Shown here in pieces: positions 58,586 through 64,000 of a stretch of 64,000 nucleotides of DNA. Source of the DNA: Calocera cornea HHB12733. Lineage: Eukaryota; Basidiomycota; Dacrymycetes; Dacrymycetales; Dacrymycetaceae. Within the stretch, counting starts at the first letter, position 1. Every line of letters starts with the position of its first letter. A program made the position numbers and the translations under genes. The stretch spans positions 389,229-453,228 of the forward strand of contig KV423916.1 of NCBI GenBank assembly GCA_001632435.1, given 5' to 3'. Under the pieces are notes generated by a model. It worked only from the letters and a program-made list of their open reading frames with translations, did not search any database and was not told where the DNA came from.

Positions 58586-58966
58586 ATGGTCAATGAAAAA
58601 CCATTTCCCAACAGTTCTGGTGTGATCATCGATCTCAATGCCAGGGCTACTCAGTGCACCATTGAGCTCACCACTGTCACCGCGCTCGTCAATGGCCACT
58701 GTGCGAAACAGATCCCCGGTATGCCTGACAACCGGTTCTTTCAGCAGCCACCGGTGACTCTCAAATATGATCACCTTGACAACATAAACACCACTCTCCG
58801 AATCAAGAAAGGTAACTATGCACCTGGTGAAGATGAGACGGTTCGGTTTGACTTTTACGATGGGCACAGCAACCTTCACATTGCCGAGATCGTCTTCAAA
58901 CCTAACACTCCCATCAACCCAGCTTGGTACGACAAGGACCTCCCGGTGGCGTGGTCCCCGGTTTAG
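58586..58966 (+). CDS. Small orphan-family protein
   Basis: 126 residues from MVNEKPFPNSSGVIIDLNAR. The order is CTIELTTVTALVNGHCAKQI, GMPDNRFFQQPPVTLKYDHL, NTTLRIKKGNYAPGEDETVR, DFYDGHSNLHIAEIVFKPNT, INPAWYDKDLPVAWSPV. About half of its positions match the gene at 57288-57644, to which it is head-to-head. It is intact and has no signal peptide. Function unknown. Confidence 0.7.
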   Translation: MVNEKPFPNSSGVIIDLNARATQCTIELTTVTALVNGHCAKQIPGMPDNRFFQQPPVTLKYDHLDNINTTLRIKKGNYAPGEDETVRFDFYDGHSNLHIAEIVFKPNTPINPAWYDKDLPVAWSPV

Positions 58967-59611
58967 TCAGATGACCTAGGCTGTATTTTGTACACTCGTC
59001 AGCTTCCCTGGCAAGGGTATCGCTTCCTTGCACTGTGTAGCCAATATCCTTGTACGGTGCTTACTGCACCCTCAATAAAGTTGCAGTGTTTCCAAGCCAG
59101 GCTGTGACTGCTTAGTGGCTGACATGTCCTGAAGTGCCAACGTGTTGAACACGTGCTTCTCGATGTATTCTGATGAAGATTGGGAGGCGACATATGGGCA
59201 AAGAACCTTGTGAGCAATACAAGCGAGACAACGAATTATCCATATCTCCAGCCACCTCAGTAGACTGGGATCATCTCAGATGCTTTGATGACTGGAATCC
59301 AGATTATCTGGGGAGCGAAGCCATCCTCCCGCGTAAGAGGGATTTGGAGGGATCATCGACCGATATCCCTGAGATTATCCCGGGTCTCGTTCATCAGACG
59401 ACCTTTCGCGTGACGTGCGCGAAGCCTTAACGTGATTGTTGGGGGCGAAGCGATAGATCGCACTGTCCAGCCTGCGAACAGAGTCAGTATACACCGAGGA
59501 GCACCTCTCACACCAGAGCACAATAGACAGGAATTTTAATTAAAAGAATATCTAAACCGTCCCCCTGACTGCTATTCATGAGCCAAACTTCTACCCATCC
59601 AAGCTAGACTA
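58967..59611. other. Intergenic, no gene seen
   Basis: 645 bp between convergent genes; nothing recognised. Confidence 0.4.
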
Positions 59612-61023
59612 TCAGCCGGTCAAGTCGATGACTTCAATCTCCGTCTGTCTGGAATTGCGTCCTCTCTTTATTGGCCTGGGAACGTCATCCATCGCACTCA
59701 ATCTGCGCTTGCGTACGCGTACTGATGGAGACCTACTGAGGACATCTCTTGTACTGTCATCTACAAACGCCTGGTCAGAATGCCCTAGTACCACGTGTTT
59801 CACCAGGTCTGAGAGCCCCGCACCTCTTAGTGATTCCACTCTTGGGCTGGGGCATCTGCTCATGCATCTAAACGTAGATGCATACGTTCTGTCCTCCCTC
59901 TTTGGTGCCGCAGTCGCTACTCCGGTTTTCATCAGACATATACCACAGCGTATGGAGAGAAGATGCTAACCAGATCGACGGTCCAATAAGGGCGTGCGCA
60001 GCTCCGCGTCTGCCGGAGAGTTGCTCAGAACATCGACCAGACCTTCATACTCAAGTACAATTTCCTTTCCCTCAACGTCGCGCACGACACTTTCACCAGA
60101 GCGTAGAAGGACAACTCCTCCTTGAACGAGGGTAAACCCGTCCGACTCGCTCAATCTCAACCAACGTCCACGTGATCGCTGGTAGTATTCCAGCTCGGGC
60201 TGAGGTGTCGAGGAGAGCTCGTGCAATAGCTCCGGGAATGTGAGGGGTGTAAACCTGGCTTTTGGCGGCAACGTCCATTGGATCGGTTCAATAAACGGCT
60301 GTCAAGTGTGTCAGCCAACGTCGACTTCCATTAATATGGAATTACGGAGATCCAAAGGTACACTGTGGCGTTGTTGCCAGAAGTGGGGGACGTTCGAGGC
60401 GTCATGTGAATCGGACTCAGAAGCTCACGTTCAGACTTGGTGCCGAATCCCTGGTGAGTGAAGCTTTTCCGTTTGAACTGGTAGGAACCACCTCCTGGAG
60501 ACGACGAAAGAAGCGGAGAAGAAGGTAGATAGCTGGCTGACGAGGTGGGATGAGGTGGAGACGTTGATATGAACCGGTTTCGATCGTGACCGCTTCGATT
60601 ACAAGGTCCTGGGCAGCAGCCAATGCAAGCCAAGAAAGGGCAAAGCCGATTACCCCATCTTAGACATGCCGGATTGGAGCAATGGATCCGAAAGCCATTT
60701 GTCGGAAAGAGGACCGCATGTGGGGAGGGATCAACTTGTGTGCGGTAGAGCGGTGGGGCTGAAGTCGCTCTGCGCCAAGGTATGTCTCCCCTCCAATGTG
60801 ACCAATGAGAAACACCGCCAAGTTCACCGCTACACTAACGTTTGAAGAGACATTAGATCGCTGCTGAATAATGTCAACGAGACATACGCACTGCCTGGAA
60901 AGAACGTCCTTTGTTCTGAGGAGTCGACGCGACCATGATACGCGGGTCGAGACTGCTTCCACAGATCCGACAGGTCTCCGTAGGGTATGGAGAGCGGTAA
61001 AGAATCTGGGGAGGAGACGGCAT
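59612..61023 (-). CDS. GRF-like zinc-finger protein with C-terminal SUMO-interaction-like motif
   Basis: Exons are 61023-60892, 60834-60364, 60298-59971 and 59916-59612, summing in frame to 411 residues. The N-terminus has ETCRICGSSLDPRIMVASTP followed by QNKGRSFQAC. This resembles the start of a GRF zinc finger (CxxC then GRxFxxC), though the last ligand is not clear. A second cysteine cluster follows (FRIHCSNPACLRWGNRLCPF, LACIGCCPGPCNRSG). A Ser/Pro-rich part and a globular domain come next (FTPLTFPELLHELSSTPQPE, GVVLLRSGESVVRDVEGKEI). The C-terminus is basic and ends TEIEVIDLTG, a hydrophobic core with acidic flank typical of SUMO-interaction motifs. A nuclear role is plausible but unproven; the origin may be linked to the nearby transposon. 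Confidence 0.6.
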
Positions 61024-62465
61024 CTTGAAAGAGTGTGGATGAAGGATGAGCTCCAAAGTTGATAGTGTGAAGTCAGAGACGTGATATGTAGAGCGTTGTT
61101 GAGGCGGTCATGACAGATTCGCGTCCCACATATATAGTCCGGGTTTGGTCGAATGACTTGAGCATCGCCAAGACTCTGTTAGGGATTTCAAGACGGTCTC
61201 TTCTAACGTGAGAAGATGCGCAGAGCTGGGTAACCTACAGGATACCGTGGTATGTCGCAGACTAAGTCGTCACGCTTTGGAGTCTCCAAGGAACCGTGGC
61301 TGCCAGGTTACAATCCATCATTGGAATGAGACGACAGGCCTCAAATCAGAACGGACTCGCTTTTTTTGGTCGCTATAGCGTAATGCGATGGAAAGTGTCA
61401 CCACCGTTGCCCTGCAGAGAAATAGTGGTATCATCAACGTCAGAAAGTGCGTGGTGCGTCTTCACCGATATGTAGTAGCACCGCGGGTCGGGATCTTGGC
61501 AGCTGATCCTTCGAAATAGTCGCAGAAGATGCAAAAACTCGAAAACCACCTTTGATAGAGCCGGAGTGAACGGATGCGCTTCAGAGCAACGTGCGCTCTG
61601 CGGGGGATCACGTCTCCCTCCGTGTTTCACCCCTGCACGTTGAAAGTCGCGATCATGATGCCTGGGAAGAAAAGAAGAATTAGAACAGTTTTCATTTCTT
61701 GACACGCTGAGCCTTGATTGCAATCGCGGTCGCCACTGCGACAAGCGGGAAACAGTGTTGCTGACAGGACTCCGTTGGCGAAAACGGCAAGAATCTTGAG
61801 AACGGTGTTGTGGCGCTCCGCGGTCCGCTGAACGGGAGTTCTGAGAAGATCGGAGCATATGCAACGTGCCGAAACTGCTGAGCGGCTGTAGCCTGGGATA
61901 ACGATTTGTCATCAAGAATTCAGTGCCAGTCACAGAAGATGAGTTGAGCGCATTCGTGGAGCGGGAAAGCAGCCAACCGTTGGCTGCAGTTTACCAACAG
62001 CGGAAACTGTGATAACTGAGATTAGCCTTCCTATGCGACGCGGACACGGAATCAGCCTAACGCGGAGACACCGGTTTGATGATTAATGGCTGGGGGCACC
62101 GCCTTACAGTTGAGACCAAATAACCGTGACAACGCCGATAATCAGTTCTAACTTCTTCGGCCCAGGCGCCGTAAGACGGAGTCGCTGAACTCGCTACGTT
62201 CTCATCGGGTCCACATGACTGATTTGATGTGATGTGTATACAGTATCTTGGCTGATCCGAAGAACGTTCCTGTGCGGAAAGCAGCTTGCAGCATCCGGGG
62301 GTGCGGAGGCTCTTTAATGTTTGGTCACTCTATCTCTTCAGTTCGAGGCAGCTTGCCTTGGATAGATACATGTTGAGATGCTAGACAATCATGATCAAAG
62401 TTCTCTTTTCTAAGACGACAAGAGATAACGTGATACAAGTAGTAGAATAGAGAAGAAGCCGTCAA
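61024..62465. other. Intergenic between zinc-finger gene and KDZ transposase
   Basis: 1.4 kb. A minus-strand frame at 61373-61933 is open for 187 codons but is rich in Arg and Ser, has no domain and no homologue in the window; it is not called. Confidence 0.4.
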
Positions 62466-64000
62466 TCAGCCGGGAATGACTTTGGGACTCAAATAAAGTG
62501 CGAAAAATCTCCAAGCATTCTCTGCAAGTATAGAAAAGACGTGGGATTGTTTCGCCGCGTAAGCAGACCAACCTTTATGGGCACCGCGCTCAAGGTACTT
62601 AGCTTTCGCCGTCTGCCATATGGAGTTGTAGAATTGAAAGAAGACCAGGACTCGTCGCATCTCAACCTCGAGCAACTCCACTTCCTCTCTCCAACGTAGC
62701 ATATCTGCATGCGCACGCCACCAGGTGACCGAGTCAACTACAGATACGTAAGGAGCCGTGACTAGATGAAGCCAACGTTGAGCGCACCTGCCTCACTCCA
62801 AGAGACTGCCTCCTCGTGCAGTTCGGACTGCTTCCCTCTGCGAAACGCGTAGAACCAAGGTCTTTGAGGATGGCTCCGCTCAGGAGCTGCCGGAACCTGA
62901 ACCGTTGATACCCTTGTCAAGTCCTCGTCCAACAGGGGTCGGTATGTTTCGTGCTCCGGAGATAAGCCTAGACGAATCATTGCTTCTCTAGCCCTGCGAT
63001 AGGTGCCAGCGTGCTTGTTGATAACGCGACTTTGCAGCTCCATGGTCTTTCGAGCTCTCGTCTTCAGGCCAGGCACAGAAGCCGACGTTCGAAAACTTCT
63101 TCGGTAGACTTGTTGTAGCTTGAGTTCTTCGATCAGGCGACCGACGGCCTCTTCAGCTTGTGCCATCCTCAGGCGCAACTCGATCTCGGCCAGGTTCTCC
63201 AGATTGAGCGACCGTCGAGCCTGTGTGTCAAACGTTGAAGGTAGTCCGAGCTCTTCGATTTCCGGCTGCAGCTCCTGTATAGACAGAGAAGCGTCCGGAA
63301 AGTGACCTGTTGATAACAATGGCATTTCTCGGAGTTGAAGAACCCGCCAAGCTTGTAGTTGAGGCAAGAGTGTGGTGCGAATGTTGTCTTGTTCTGATTC
63401 ATCGGACTCCAACGTCTCAGCAGCAGTCTCGGTGAAGGCTTCGAGTCGCCTCCGGACAGAGTGTCTGGCTACCCGTCAATTGGACTCCGAGTGGACTTCA
63501 GGGATTCTCACTGATTTTCCTCTAACGAAATACCCATCTGAATGAAAGACACTGCGCTGACTCTCTCCAACGTCTGGGAGACAAGCGCTAGCAGATTGGA
63601 AGACGCCAATTCGTCTTCGCGCAGCCGATCAACAACTGTCTGCTGCGTAGGTACTGAGATGAATCAGTGACAGATATGAGGAGACGTTGACAGCGAGCTT
63701 TACCCGCATCTTCTGGAAATCTATATCGACTAGTGAAGTTGCCGTTGCGCTCGCGAGCATATTCGATTCGGTCTTTCCAGCGACCAATCCTCTCTTCTCC
63801 AAAGGCCCGAGTGAGGTCCTGGAAGCAAGCAATGCGGCGTTGGTGTTGCTCCCGTGCCCGAGAGAGGTTTCGACACAGGGAAAACACTACAAGAAGTCAT
63901 TCGAATCCAGAAGTCAATATTTGTAGAGCCAAACACGCACCGATGTCGCGCTGCTTTCTCCAGTTCCAGTCGGAGAAGTGGGATTCCAAACAATCACGTC
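62466..64000 (-). mobile_element. KDZ (Kyakuja-Dileera-Zisupton) transposase, 3' part
   Basis: Minus-strand coding sequence entering from beyond the window. Recognised pieces in order are WNWRKQRDIG, REQHQRRIACFQDLTRAFGE, LAEIELRLRMAQAEEAVGRL, INKHAGTYRRAREAMIRLGL, YRPLLDEDL and SVTWWRAHADMLRWREEVEL, with the end KVIPG. This follows the C-terminal region of basidiomycete KDZ transposases (helical LAEKEARLRLAQA-like and RYRAARAAL-like parts, then RW-EEVELL-EEMRRVL). Introns include 62738-62787, 50 nt, between GAG GCA G and TT GAC. The catalytic region lies outside. Whether it is a full or decayed element cannot be told from here. Confidence 0.75.

Noticed and set aside
61373..61933. A 187-codon minus-strand frame
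   Set aside because: Arg/Ser-rich, no domain, no splice links to the neighbouring genes and no similar sequence in the window.

Overview
The window looks like the nuclear genome of an agaricomycete basidiomycete. It is GC-rich, genes are dense and cut by many introns of about 45-70 nt with CTNAC-type branch points, and it carries a KDZ transposase, F-box/leucine-rich families and RasGEF paralogues of the kind seen in mushroom-forming fungi. No tRNA, rRNA or CRISPR array was recognised. Gene models were built by hand from splice signals; models whose exon lengths were summed and found to keep frame are marked as such.

Layout. 1-8 kb: a replication-dependent histone cluster (H3 on minus; H2A and H2B divergent) lies between two paralogous F-box genes that point away from each other. 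Forkhead-type GTAAACA sites, some combined with MluI-box ACGCGT sites, are scattered through the cluster. 9-20.5 kb is a housekeeping block: a MBA1/mL45-like mitochondrial protein, the 60S export adaptor NMD3, the HOPS/CORVET subunit VPS16 and the SF3b subunit RSE1. 21.7-34 kb holds two RasGEF paralogues, each with an N-terminal helical region. They point towards each other and enclose a divergent mitochondrial-carrier-family gene, an aldo/keto reductase and an F-box gene. The two RasGEF genes share a 59-nt hairpin in their 3' flanks.

36-59 kb is the accessory part. It is an array of members of a small protein family that I cannot assign to any known domain. Most are on the minus strand, several have two modules, and some are broken. 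The tandem copies come with a repeated non-coding block upstream. Within this array sit a 1.25-kb AT-rich non-autonomous DNA transposon (long terminal inverted repeats, 11-bp target duplication), an intact DNAJC17/Cwf23-type splicing DnaJ gene and its frameshifted duplicate. A Polo-like kinase (52.8-56.0 kb) follows the intact DnaJ gene.

59.6-64 kb holds a GRF-like zinc-finger protein ending in a SUMO-interaction-like motif, and the 3' part of a KDZ transposase that runs off the window.

The best candidates for undescribed biology are the orphan tandem family, the helical-bundle/RasGEF pair with its shared 3' hairpin, and the four extra residues in the histone H3 tail.
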